DNA of 27,676 nt. Source: a virus. Shown here piece by piece: positions 6,828-13,959 of this stretch. The stretch lies in the IMG/VR virus record IMGVR_UViG_3300021959_000305, positions 1 to 27,676 of that record; one strand, written 5' to 3'. Positions within the stretch are counted from its first letter, which is position 1. Every line of letters starts with the position of its first letter. A program made the translations under genes and the position numbers. Below the pieces are notes generated by a model. It did no database searches. It was not told the origin of the DNA and was given only the letters and a program-made list of their open reading frames with translations.

Positions 6828-6856
6828 TTTACTTTTCGGTGGGAAAGAGCGATACT
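6828..6856 (+). promoter_or_regulatory. Sigma70-like promoter candidate
   Basis: In the 98-base gap before the 255-residue gene, TTTACT and GATACT are separated by exactly 17 bases. The -10 box and its preceding C are identical to those of the candidate at 5255-5283. The predicted start near 6863 gives a 22-base leader containing the AAAGGA ribosome site (6872-6877) before the ATG at 6885, a sensible geometry. The gap is T-rich upstream, which raises the chance of random matches, but two like elements in the only two sizeable plus-strand gaps support each other. Confidence 0.45.
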
Positions 6857-6884
6857 AAGCTATCAAATGAGAAAGGAACAAAAA

Positions 6885-7652
6885 ATGCAAATCGGTTGGA
6901 CTGATCATGACAAAGACCTCTACATGTCCCTCAAAGGTTGTGTCAACAAAGGTGGATATTTTTCCTCTGTTGGCCAAATGAATTATATGGCTCGCGTTGT
7001 GGGCCACAACTCTTATGCCAAAGACGGTGAGAGCCACTGGGATGACAGCGTTCCATCCGCAGTTGGCCAGAGCATCGTGATCCTTGAAGCTCCGATCATC
7101 GTTGAGTATGCAGGATCAACCCCATGGGCCCAAGGCACAACTGGTTGGGGTCGTCGCAGTCGTGACTTCTGCAGAGCATTCGTTGTTGACGCTGTTGGTG
7201 TGGTGGCTATGTACAAGATCCACCGCTCTTACGATGATTCAACTGGGCGGTCTTGGCCTAACCCCAAGCGCACTGAGGTGATCTTCGAGCGTGACAATTC
7301 TATGGCTGCTGAGAAGCTCGCTGAGTTGACAGTTGTGAACGACGCCAAAGCCAAAGCAATCGCGGATGAAAAAGCTGCTTCCAATTTCATCGGGGAAGTT
7401 GGTGATCGCCTAGACTTCCAAGGCACAGCACGTCTCGTCTGGAGAGGTGAGAATCAGTGGGGCACAACATACATCTACCTCATCAAGACCCAAGACGGCA
7501 ACACCATCAAGTACATGGGCAAGTGGCTTGGTGAAGGTGAGAGCTTTCCAATCAGCTTCAAAGCAACCGTCAAGAAGCACGAAGAATACAATGGCGAGAA
7601 GCAGACCGTTGTCAACCGTCCAATGAAAATTCAAGTGGGGGAGCTGGCATGA
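6885..7652 (+). CDS. Probable OB-fold single-stranded DNA-binding-like protein (255 aa)
   Basis: The start is ATG 6885, placed by AAAGGA at 6872-6877; an upstream in-frame start at 6804 would run through the candidate promoter and encode an odd Phe-rich leader. Residues 1-130 are Trp/Gly-rich and not recognised (GRRSRDFCRAFVVD in the middle). A helical stretch near 145-185 follows, then a C-terminal barrel: DRLDFQGTARLVWRG, TTYIYLIKTQDGNTIKYMG, ESFPISFKATVKKHEEYNG, KQTVVNRPMKIQ. The last block, especially GTVKKHxEYxGxKQT-like spacing, is a recurring OB domain in phage and plasmid proteins handling ssDNA. It could be this phage's SSB or an accessory factor. It is translationally coupled (ATGA) to the zinc protein that follows. 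Confidence 0.65.
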   Translation: MQIGWTDHDKDLYMSLKGCVNKGGYFSSVGQMNYMARVVGHNSYAKDGESHWDDSVPSAVGQSIVILEAPIIVEYAGSTPWAQGTTGWGRRSRDFCRAFVVDAVGVVAMYKIHRSYDDSTGRSWPNPKRTEVIFERDNSMAAEKLAELTVVNDAKAKAIADEKAASNFIGEVGDRLDFQGTARLVWRGENQWGTTYIYLIKTQDGNTIKYMGKWLGEGESFPISFKATVKKHEEYNGEKQTVVNRPMKIQVGELA

Positions 7653-7936
7653 TCCCCTGCCCAGAGTGTGAGCACACAGGCCACAAAGGCAAAGTTGAAA
7701 AGACTTTGTACCAGCGTTTCGGTGGGACGCTGGAGCCTGTTGGTGAGTGGGTTGATTGTGAGGATTGCAATGGCTCCGGAGAAGTCGAATGCGACGAGGA
7801 CAACTGCGTTGATGGGTGGATTGAGGACGAGCGTCCGGAGAGCTGTGGCAGTGGCCCCAGCGAGCATTTCCACTGGGTGATGTATCGTGACCCATGCCCG
7901 AAGTGCAAGCCAGATGAGGAAGAAGACGATGGGTGA
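7649..7936 (+). CDS. DnaJ-type zinc-binding small protein (CxxC, 95 aa)
   Basis: The protein carries CPECEHTG, CEDCNGSG, a further EVEC/DNC pair and a final CPKC. This spacing is like the CxxCxGxG repeats of the DnaJ cysteine-rich domain, which binds two zinc ions. It lacks a J domain and is very acidic at the C-terminus (DEEEDDG). Such proteins may act as protein- or nucleic-acid-binding adaptors; the function here is unknown. The ATG overlaps the preceding TGA and is preceded by a GGGGGAG site (7636-7642). The gene overlaps the next zinc protein by 8 bases, so two CxxC proteins are produced from one coupled pair. Confidence 0.7.
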   Translation: MIPCPECEHTGHKGKVEKTLYQRFGGTLEPVGEWVDCEDCNGSGEVECDEDNCVDGWIEDERPESCGSGPSEHFHWVMYRDPCPKCKPDEEEDDG

Positions 7937-8114
7937 ATATGATTGCTGCAATTGCGGGGAGGCTTTCCACCTGCACGAGCCACCATTTGATGGCTCTGAG
8001 ATTTGCGATCCTTGCCGTGAATCTTACAAATCTAGTCTGGCTGAAATGCTAGACAATCCTCTGGAGACTTTGGCCAAGCTGAACCTGCGAGGAGACAACC
8101 ATGTGGGCAACTGA
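7929..8114 (+). CDS. Small two-CxxC zinc-ribbon protein (61 aa)
   Basis: The start at ATG 7929 lies inside the end of the preceding gene. The first 30 residues form a compact zinc ribbon: CCNCGEAFHL and ICDPCRESY give two CxxC pairs about 17 residues apart. The remainder is a predicted helix (SLAEMLDNPLETLAKLNLRG). No family name can be given. Small zinc ribbons in phage early operons often bind host RNA polymerase or other replication proteins, but that is general knowledge rather than evidence here. Its last codons carry the GAGGAG ribosome site of the next gene. Confidence 0.65.
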   Translation: MGEYDCCNCGEAFHLHEPPFDGSEICDPCRESYKSSLAEMLDNPLETLAKLNLRGDNHVGN

Positions 8115-8259
8115 AATAATTAAAATTGGCGAGGGAATAAAACGTGTGGTGGAATATAAAGGCATGACATATTCCGCAGCTATGAACAGTCACAACTATT
8201 ACATGATGAGATATGTTGGCGACTACAAAACTTATTTTGTTTGGAGGGAACCACAATGA
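8101..8259 (+). CDS. Tiny hypothetical protein (52 aa)
   Basis: A short gene supported by a strong GAGGAG site (8089-8094) six bases before ATG 8101 and by overlaps on both sides: 14 bases with the zinc-ribbon gene and TGA/ATG with the hydrolase gene. Its own 3' end contains the TGGAGGG site used by the next gene. The product begins MWATEIIKIGEGIKRVVEYKG and is rich in Tyr and Met (NYYMMRYVGDYKTYFVW), with the beta-strand pattern of a small single-domain protein. No family or function is recognised. Confidence 0.65.
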   Translation: MWATEIIKIGEGIKRVVEYKGMTYSAAMNSHNYYMMRYVGDYKTYFVWREPQ

Positions 8260-8684
8260 TTGCGGAACTTTGCTTGTCGTTAGCTCTTTATCACGAGGCT
8301 CGTGGAGAGCCACTCAACGGTCAAAGAGCTGTTGCTGAGGTCATAATGAATAGGGTTGAGTCTGATCGCTTCCCTGACACCATTTGTGGCGTTGTCATGC
8401 AACCTAATCAATTCAGCTTCGTCAGCCCCAATGGTTGGGCTGGAATTCCGACAGACGGTGACTTGTGGGCTGATGCAGAAATGTTCGCTCAGGATGCCAT
8501 ATTCAATCACAAGACTGGTGAGAAATATTGGGGTGGATATTATTACCACTACCATGCCACTAGCGTTTCGCCTGTTTGGGCTGAAGAGATGTATCCTGCC
8601 ATGACGATAGGGAGCCATGTTTTCTATTCTGATAACCTAACCAAGCCAAAGAAAGTGAGGCCAAAATTACGACCATGGAAATAG
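8256..8684 (+). CDS. SleB-like cell wall hydrolase (Hydrolase_2 family)
   Basis: A 142-residue lytic transglycosylase-type murein hydrolase, the catalytic domain known from SleB/CwlJ spore cortex enzymes and from phage endolysins. The signature YHEARGEPLNGQRAVAEVI places the catalytic Glu at residue 14, and VIMNRV followed by FPDTICGVV and QPNQFSF completes the family pattern. There is no signal peptide (the N-terminus MIAELCLSLALYHEARGE is part of the domain), so release would depend on a holin. The ATG at 8256 is set by GGAGG at 8243-8247. It lies in the replication operon, far from the late lysis cluster, which has its own M15 peptidase. It overlaps the helicase gene by 10 bases. Confidence 0.88.
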   Translation: MIAELCLSLALYHEARGEPLNGQRAVAEVIMNRVESDRFPDTICGVVMQPNQFSFVSPNGWAGIPTDGDLWADAEMFAQDAIFNHKTGEKYWGGYYYHYHATSVSPVWAEEMYPAMTIGSHVFYSDNLTKPKKVRPKLRPWK

Positions 8685-10363
8685 ACAAAGCTCATGGCAG
8701 GTTCTGCCTAGCCAAAGTCAAGCTAGATGGTGATGCTATCCAGAAATTGGCGGCATTGCCAGGATTCAAGAAGTGGGTTGGCAGGGACTTGTTGTTTGCG
8801 CCAACTGGAGCCAACATAAGCCACATCAACAAGCATTGGCCTAGGGCGGTGTGGTCGGAGGCTGCTTCGCCCATCCTAGACGATTATATTGAGACAATGC
8901 ATCAAGCTGAATTGACTCGCAAAGAAAAGGCTTCAGCTCCGAAAGATCTGGGTGACTTCCTTTTCAAGACCAAGCCATTCGATCACCAGCGCAAAGCATT
9001 TTACATGAGTCGGGACAAAGAGTCTTTCGCTTTGCTCATGGAGCAGGGCACAGGCAAAACCAAAGTCATAATCGACAATGCTGCGTATCTTTATGCTTCT
9101 GGTGAGATAACTGCTTTGGTCGTCATTGCGCCCAATGGGGTGCACCGCAACTGGCTCAACAAAGAGATCCCCGACCACATGCCAGAGTGGTGCAACCACT
9201 CGTCGGCATATTATTATTCGGGGATGAAGTCCAGAGACAAAGCCAAGTTTGACGACATATTATCTGGGCAAGATGAACTGAAGATATTTTCATTCAATGT
9301 TGAGGCTTTTGTAAGCCAAACAGCTGTGGCATTGATGAACAAGATCCTCCTGAGCAACAAGGTTCTTTTGGTGGTGGACGAAAGCTCTCGGATCAAACGT
9401 CCAGGAGCCAAGCGCACCAAAACAATCCACAAGTTTGCCAAGCAAGCCAAGTATCGCAGGATCATGACAGGCACACCAGTGACCAAAGGCCCAGAGGATG
9501 TGTACAGCCAATTCAGATTTCTCGATCCTTACATCCTCGGATACGACAGCTTTTATTCTTTCAGGGCAAGGTACTGCGTCATGGGAGGCTACGAAAACAA
9601 GCAGATCGTTTCTTATCAATATATGGACGAGCTGACCAAAAGCATTGAAGGCCACTCGTTCCGAGTTTTGAAAAAAGATTGCTTGGACTTGCCGGACAAA
9701 ATATATCAACGTCATTTTGTTGATCTTTCGCCAAAGCAGCGCAAGTTGTATGATTCGCTGAAAAAAGACTTCGTGGTTGAGCTGGAAGGTGACGTAATAG
9801 ACGCACAGGAGGCCATAACAAGGCTGCTACGACTGCAACAGATAGTTTGTGGGTGGTTTCCTGCCGAAGAGAAAGCAAGACCCATAGACGACAAGAATCC
9901 TAGGCTTGAGGCTCTGAAGGATTTGCTGGGCAACATCGATGCCAAGGTGATAATCTGGGCGCGCTTCCGAGCCGACATAGCGCAGATCGAACGGATGTTG
10001 GGCCACAAGGCTGTGAGCTACCATGGTGGCGTGTCGAATGACATGAGAGCCAAAGCTGTTGACAGCTTTCAGAATGACCCTAGTGTGCGTTACTTCATCG
10101 GCCAACCCCAGTCGGGCGGCATTGGCTTGACGCTGACAGCTGCATCTTACGCGATATATTATTCCAACAGCTTCGACTTGGAAACAAGACTTCAGTCGGA
10201 AGACAGGTGCCACCGCATAGGCACAACCCAGAACGTAACATACATCGACATCGAGAGTCCCAAGACCATTGACTCAAAGATCATCAAAGCTCTGCGGGAC
10301 AAAAAGAACCTAGCAGATGTTGTGACCAAAGATCCGATGTCTTTTTTCTTGTCGGAGGAGTGA
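8675..10363 (+). CDS. SNF2/DEAD-family superfamily 2 helicase
   Basis: A 562-residue ATP-dependent DNA translocase. After an unrecognised N-terminal domain (about 1-95), FDHQRKAF is the Q-type motif, EQGTGKTK the Walker A (about residue 123), VVDESSRIK the Walker B with DES in place of DEAH (about 235), MTGTPV motif III (about 264), and QSEDRCHRIGT motif VI (about 507). The second RecA lobe includes KVIIWARFRADIAQIERML. SNF2-type phage helicases remodel or unwind DNA during replication and recombination. No strong ribosome site is visible; translation likely depends on coupling to the hydrolase gene, which it overlaps. It is followed by a small gene and a VRR-NUC nuclease, a combination frequent in phages. 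Confidence 0.93.
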   Translation: MEIDKAHGRFCLAKVKLDGDAIQKLAALPGFKKWVGRDLLFAPTGANISHINKHWPRAVWSEAASPILDDYIETMHQAELTRKEKASAPKDLGDFLFKTKPFDHQRKAFYMSRDKESFALLMEQGTGKTKVIIDNAAYLYASGEITALVVIAPNGVHRNWLNKEIPDHMPEWCNHSSAYYYSGMKSRDKAKFDDILSGQDELKIFSFNVEAFVSQTAVALMNKILLSNKVLLVVDESSRIKRPGAKRTKTIHKFAKQAKYRRIMTGTPVTKGPEDVYSQFRFLDPYILGYDSFYSFRARYCVMGGYENKQIVSYQYMDELTKSIEGHSFRVLKKDCLDLPDKIYQRHFVDLSPKQRKLYDSLKKDFVVELEGDVIDAQEAITRLLRLQQIVCGWFPAEEKARPIDDKNPRLEALKDLLGNIDAKVIIWARFRADIAQIERMLGHKAVSYHGGVSNDMRAKAVDSFQNDPSVRYFIGQPQSGGIGLTLTAASYAIYYSNSFDLETRLQSEDRCHRIGTTQNVTYIDIESPKTIDSKIIKALRDKKNLADVVTKDPMSFFLSEE

Positions 10364-10557
10364 TGCATCATGAAATTATGACTGTAGATAAAACAACGGC
10401 AAACGTCAAAGAAGCCTTAAATGCAATCTACAGGGCGCAGCTAGAATTACTTGATACAGGAGAATTTACTAATAAAACTCTTGACGAAGCCTTTAAGAAT
10501 TTGACAGGCGGGAGGATTAAGCTGGAAAAATGGATCAAGGAGAATAATGATGAGTGA
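10363..10557 (+). CDS. Small hypothetical protein (64 aa), helicase-nuclease linker gene
   Basis: No family is recognised. ATG 10363 overlaps the helicase stop (TGATG), with GGAGG at 10354-10358; a later in-frame ATG at 10378 is possible. The product is a charged all-helical protein (NVKEALNAIYRAQLELL, TLDEAFKNLTGGRIKLEKWIKEN), without cysteines or membrane segments. The codons are more AT-rich (aaa, tta, att) than those of the flanking genes, which may mark separate origin. It overlaps the VRR-NUC gene and supplies its AAGGAGA ribosome site. Confidence 0.6.
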   Translation: MHHEIMTVDKTTANVKEALNAIYRAQLELLDTGEFTNKTLDEAFKNLTGGRIKLEKWIKENNDE

Positions 10558-10960
10558 GAGCAGTTTCTGGGCATTGTTGCGGAACAACCTTCCGCTAAAA
10601 ATGTACCGTGTTGAGAACAGAGTCATGCGTGGCATGCCAGATGTTCATTATATTTTGGACGGCAAGTCTGGGTGGATAGAGCTGAAATATATCGAAGACT
10701 GGGCCAAAAGAGGCAGGTTCACCAGTGGCCTGAGATCAAGTCAAACATTCTGGGCAGAACAACACATCATTGAAGGTGGCAAGAGTTGGTTCTTGTTCCG
10801 CATTGGCAGAGACTTCATGATATTGATTGATGGCCAGAAAGGCAAAAGGCTGCTAGAAAGACCCGCCAAGAAAGATGTTGTTGAAATGGCAACGTGGCAC
10901 AAGCAAGGCAACATGTCGTCTGAAGATTGGATTGAATTGGCCAATGTGATAGCTTGTTAG
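10550..10960 (+). CDS. VRR-NUC-type PD-(D/E)XK nuclease
   Basis: The 136-residue protein fits stand-alone phage VRR-NUC nucleases. GMPDVHYIL supplies the catalytic Asp (about residue 33) and SGWIELKYIE supplies the ExK pair (about residues 44-46), with a later Gln in SSQTFWAEQHI. The family is related to the nuclease of FAN1 and cuts branched or flapped DNA, so it should act on recombination or replication intermediates alongside the upstream SNF2 helicase. Two adjacent ATGs (10547 and 10550) are possible; the second is better spaced from AAGGAGA at 10536-10542. The stop codon overlaps the stop of the convergent gene on the minus strand. Confidence 0.85.
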   Translation: MSESSFWALLRNNLPLKMYRVENRVMRGMPDVHYILDGKSGWIELKYIEDWAKRGRFTSGLRSSQTFWAEQHIIEGGKSWFLFRIGRDFMILIDGQKGKRLLERPAKKDVVEMATWHKQGNMSSEDWIELANVIAC

Positions 10961-11226
10961 AATCCACCTTTCAGCCCATCAAGAATCTCATTTAGGGTTG
11001 GGCGTTTGTCTTTCTTTTCATAAACGCAACTGAAAACTTTAGGGCACTCAGAGAAACTTTGGGTTGGGTAATGATACCCCAGCCCACCGAAACCTGCGGT
11101 GAATCGGTATACACAGATTTTCTGGTCTGTATTTGGATCTGTTATTCTTTTCCAAAGGTGACATTGAACGTGTGTCGGGTTGGCGACTCCTGCCAACGCC
11201 ACAGAAACAATCAAACTCGCTAACAT
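10957..11226 (-). CDS. Small exported cysteine-containing protein (89 aa)
   Basis: The product begins with a signal-peptide-like segment (MLASLIVSVALAGVANP), with a likely cleavage after Ala near residue 15, though it lacks a basic N-region. The remaining part has four cysteines (QCHL, ICVY, ECPK, SCVY) able to form two disulphides, pointing to a periplasmic or outer location. No lipobox is present, so it is not an o-spanin-type lipoprotein. It is the last gene of the late operon, starting in a TGATG overlap with its neighbour. Candidate roles are superinfection exclusion or lysis accessory; neither is shown. Its stop codon (TAA) overlaps that of the converging VRR-NUC gene. Confidence 0.6.
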   Translation of the reverse strand: MLASLIVSVALAGVANPTHVQCHLWKRITDPNTDQKICVYRFTAGFGGLGYHYPTQSFSECPKVFSCVYEKKDKRPTLNEILDGLKGGF

Positions 11227-11705
11227 CAGCTGATCCCCAAGTAAATAAGATAAATCCCTCCCCCTAACACTGATATGATCCCTAGCGAAAGTGCAGCTAT
11301 GGCCATATTGTTCTGAATCTGACGTTTTGCCTCCATGGCTCTGTAAACTGTCTCTTCCCGATCAGCGCGTATCTTCCGACGCATTCCAAGCATCTCGTCG
11401 TAGGTTCCCAATCCGAACCTGTAATCTAACATAAATTTTATCTCTTTTTCTTTCTCAAGCAAAGTCTTTTTTCGAACGATGATGTCCATGGCTTCTTGCT
11501 CGATGTTTTCGGAGCCATGAGTCTTTTTGTCTAGCCAAGTTGGATTTTTGCGTTGGGACTCCGCACGAGTGATGTCTGCGACTGCGCCATACCATGCACC
11601 AAGCTGTTGAGAAACATCGTGTATTTCCCTGCCAGCACCGACAAGCATTTTGACGCCTTTGAAAGCGGCATTGGCAGCAGCGAAGGCTGTGACAGGATCA
11701 ATCAT
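11226..11705 (-). CDS. Membrane-anchored coiled-coil virion-associated protein (159 aa)
   Basis: An Ala-rich N-terminal helix (MIDPVTAFAAANAAFKGVKM) is followed by a long charged helical region (about 55-130, including TLLEKEKEIKFMLDYRF and RADREETVYRAMEAKRQIQ) and a C-terminal transmembrane helix (MAIAALSLGIISVLGGGIYLIYL). Proteins of this build, starting MxDPxxAF and lying next to ejection proteins, recur in marine podovirus-like genomes as I recall, usually unnamed. It might be an internal virion protein that enters the host membrane during DNA injection. Its start directly abuts the stop of the 750-residue gene. Confidence 0.6.
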   Translation of the reverse strand: MIDPVTAFAAANAAFKGVKMLVGAGREIHDVSQQLGAWYGAVADITRAESQRKNPTWLDKKTHGSENIEQEAMDIIVRKKTLLEKEKEIKFMLDYRFGLGTYDEMLGMRRKIRADREETVYRAMEAKRQIQNNMAIAALSLGIISVLGGGIYLIYLGIS

Positions 11706-13958
11706 CTATTCTGACAGCAGAGCTGCCCTATCCTCTGCGGACAACCCTTCAATTATGCTCTGCAAAGCTGGGGAGCTTTGAGGATTGATTGTCTCGATAA
11801 CTTCTGGTTTGGCCTCAGCTTGGATTGCTGTGCTGAAGAGAGGTGCTTTGGCTCTGTCGAGGTATTGCTGAACTATCCGTTGAACTTCCCTGCGCTCGAA
11901 ACCACCTTCAATTGCTTTGACTGCGCCGCCAGCTCCAGGAACCGCGGAAACAGTATTCAAAAGACCACCCCTGCCTAGTTCCCCCAATATGGTGGTGGCT
12001 GTTCCAGATGGGTTGAGTTTTATCTCTGCCCAGAGCGTTGGCATTACGTCATTGCGGAACTTAGCTATCTGTGCGAGCTCTTCTTTCGAGAAAAGCTCAT
12101 TGATGACAGCTTTGTTCTTCCCGAAAACGTCTTTGTAATTGTTCACGATGTTCGTTCTTGTTACGCCAGACCTGCCAGTGCCAGCGAAAGCTCTTTCAAG
12201 AGTTGCGTCTTTCATCAGCCCAATGATCTCTTGGTACTCTGCAGAGCCTTCCCCGAGAGTTGACTTGAGCTTGCGGATGACAGTTGGAACCGCATTGGCT
12301 GGAGCGAACTTGTTATGACCGAACAATGCCCCGACCACCTGCTTGGGGTTGGCTTCTGTGTTCGTAATCATTTCCAAGATCTTGTTGGCTGCTCGGACTG
12401 ATGGATTCTTGCTGCTTTGTTTTCCGGTCAGGCCCATATACTTCGTGTAAATCTGCCTAGATTGCTGCAGCTGATCTATTACACTTTGATCCCCAAACAT
12501 CAACCCACGCTCTATTGCGGTGTTGTAGGCTTCGTTAAGCTGATTCTTGAGCATTGTCAGTGCACGACCTTCAGCAGCATTGCCACCAACTGACATTGCT
12601 TTTTCGATCTGGATGTTCAAAGCTCTTTGGTAGTCGTCAATAGCCTTCAGCGGTGCACCTTTGAAGTTTGGATTTTTAGCTATTTTGACTAACTTTTCTA
12701 GCTTTTTCATCTGCTTGGAAAGATTAGGCATTTCAGCACGCATCGCTGGCCCAACCTCTTTGCGCAACATCGCTATAGCGTCGCTGGCAGTTTCCATCAA
12801 TCCACGCTGAGAAAGAACTGGTTGATTAGCAGCCTCATCAACAGCTTTGTAAGATTGACCTGCTCGTGTTTTTATTTCTTGCGCTGCTCTCTGAGCTGCC
12901 GATTGTATTCCTTCAGCTGCTGCTGTGGCAGTGTCCTTTGCTTCGGTGACCATTGGGTCGCCTGAGCCCATCCTAGACCGAAGATCTTCAGCATCCCCTC
13001 GGATCTGATCCAGCTGACGCCTGTCGAATCCTCTGAGCTGGTCGCTGGCTCCAGCATCTACTCCCGCTGATCTGCGCAAAATGTCTTCACGTGCAAGATC
13101 CGAAGAAGCCAAAGTGTCCAGCTGCCCAGTCTCAGTATTAGGCAACTCACCAGACCTTTGGCCCTGAGTCATTATGTAGGGGGAGCTTTGATTCGGCGTT
13201 GGACGCATGAATCGGGGGAGTTGAACTCCAGCGACGTTAGCTGCTCCCCTGACAGGAGCCATAGCTGCCCTGCCTGCGAGCTTAAGTGCTGGTGGCAACA
13301 CAACGTCTGCGGCAACCCCAACACTTGTCGCAGTGGCCACGTCTGTGGCTATATCACCTGCTGATCTATCTTTCGCTTTGGTTGTCTCTGGAGTCAGCTG
13401 AGATTCAAGAGCTTGGGATCCAGCTTCAGTGGCTGCATAGGTTGGGATGCCTCTAAATATTGTTGAAAGGACAGTTGGCCCTCCACTGATCATAGCTGCG
13501 GGGAGCATCTTGATTGTTTCGCCAACAAATGTCCCAAAATCTTGCGAAGAAAATCCTGGCTTATTGACGTAATAAGGCTGTCCATTCCAGACAATCATAG
13601 GATTGCCGAACTTGTCTTGGAATCTACCGCCCCAACGCTCGTCACCTTTGAAAGACTTTTCCATTATTTCGCTCTTGCCGACATCGTCTCTGGCAAGGAA
13701 TATTTTTATGTTGGGGATCAACCCTTCAATCAATCCAGGAGCATCCCCACCCATGTCAGAGGCTTCTGGGATCTCTGGGAATTCAATCTCTTGGCCTTCG
13801 CCAGTGGCAGCATCTATCAGGGCAGACGGGATCTCTTGGACTTTTTCCAAAAGCGTAGAGTCATCTTCTTCTGCGAGCTCTTTCTCTTGCAGAGGCTTGC
13901 TTTTTCCTTGATTGGAGCCTACTGCTCCTGGAAGTACGAATTCATTTTCTTCTTCCAT
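11706..13958 (-). CDS. Large internal virion / DNA-ejection-type protein (750 aa)
   Basis: A long Ala/Gly/Glu/Gln-rich protein with an acidic, disordered N-terminus (EEENEFVLPG to about residue 75), a globular stretch with RWGGRFQDKFGNPMIVWNG, a hydrophobic Ala/Gly segment (about 200-240, TSVGVAADVVLPPALKLAGRAAM) and a predicted helical bundle from about 300 to 650. It matches the general build of podovirus ejection proteins, which are packed in the head and form a trans-envelope channel. No enzymatic motif is recognised, so there is no visible transglycosylase. It is co-directional with and one base from the 474-residue gene; both end the late operon, the usual site for such proteins. Confidence 0.6.
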   Translation of the reverse strand: MEEENEFVLPGAVGSNQGKSKPLQEKELAEEDDSTLLEKVQEIPSALIDAATGEGQEIEFPEIPEASDMGGDAPGLIEGLIPNIKIFLARDDVGKSEIMEKSFKGDERWGGRFQDKFGNPMIVWNGQPYYVNKPGFSSQDFGTFVGETIKMLPAAMISGGPTVLSTIFRGIPTYAATEAGSQALESQLTPETTKAKDRSAGDIATDVATATSVGVAADVVLPPALKLAGRAAMAPVRGAANVAGVQLPRFMRPTPNQSSPYIMTQGQRSGELPNTETGQLDTLASSDLAREDILRRSAGVDAGASDQLRGFDRRQLDQIRGDAEDLRSRMGSGDPMVTEAKDTATAAAEGIQSAAQRAAQEIKTRAGQSYKAVDEAANQPVLSQRGLMETASDAIAMLRKEVGPAMRAEMPNLSKQMKKLEKLVKIAKNPNFKGAPLKAIDDYQRALNIQIEKAMSVGGNAAEGRALTMLKNQLNEAYNTAIERGLMFGDQSVIDQLQQSRQIYTKYMGLTGKQSSKNPSVRAANKILEMITNTEANPKQVVGALFGHNKFAPANAVPTVIRKLKSTLGEGSAEYQEIIGLMKDATLERAFAGTGRSGVTRTNIVNNYKDVFGKNKAVINELFSKEELAQIAKFRNDVMPTLWAEIKLNPSGTATTILGELGRGGLLNTVSAVPGAGGAVKAIEGGFERREVQRIVQQYLDRAKAPLFSTAIQAEAKPEVIETINPQSSPALQSIIEGLSAEDRAALLSE

Positions 13959-13959
13959 A

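Noticed and set aside
6791-6845. Possible intrinsic terminator in the T-rich gap before the 255-residue gene
   Set aside because: T runs are present, but only a 4-base AAAG/CTTT pairing precedes them, which is too weak to call.
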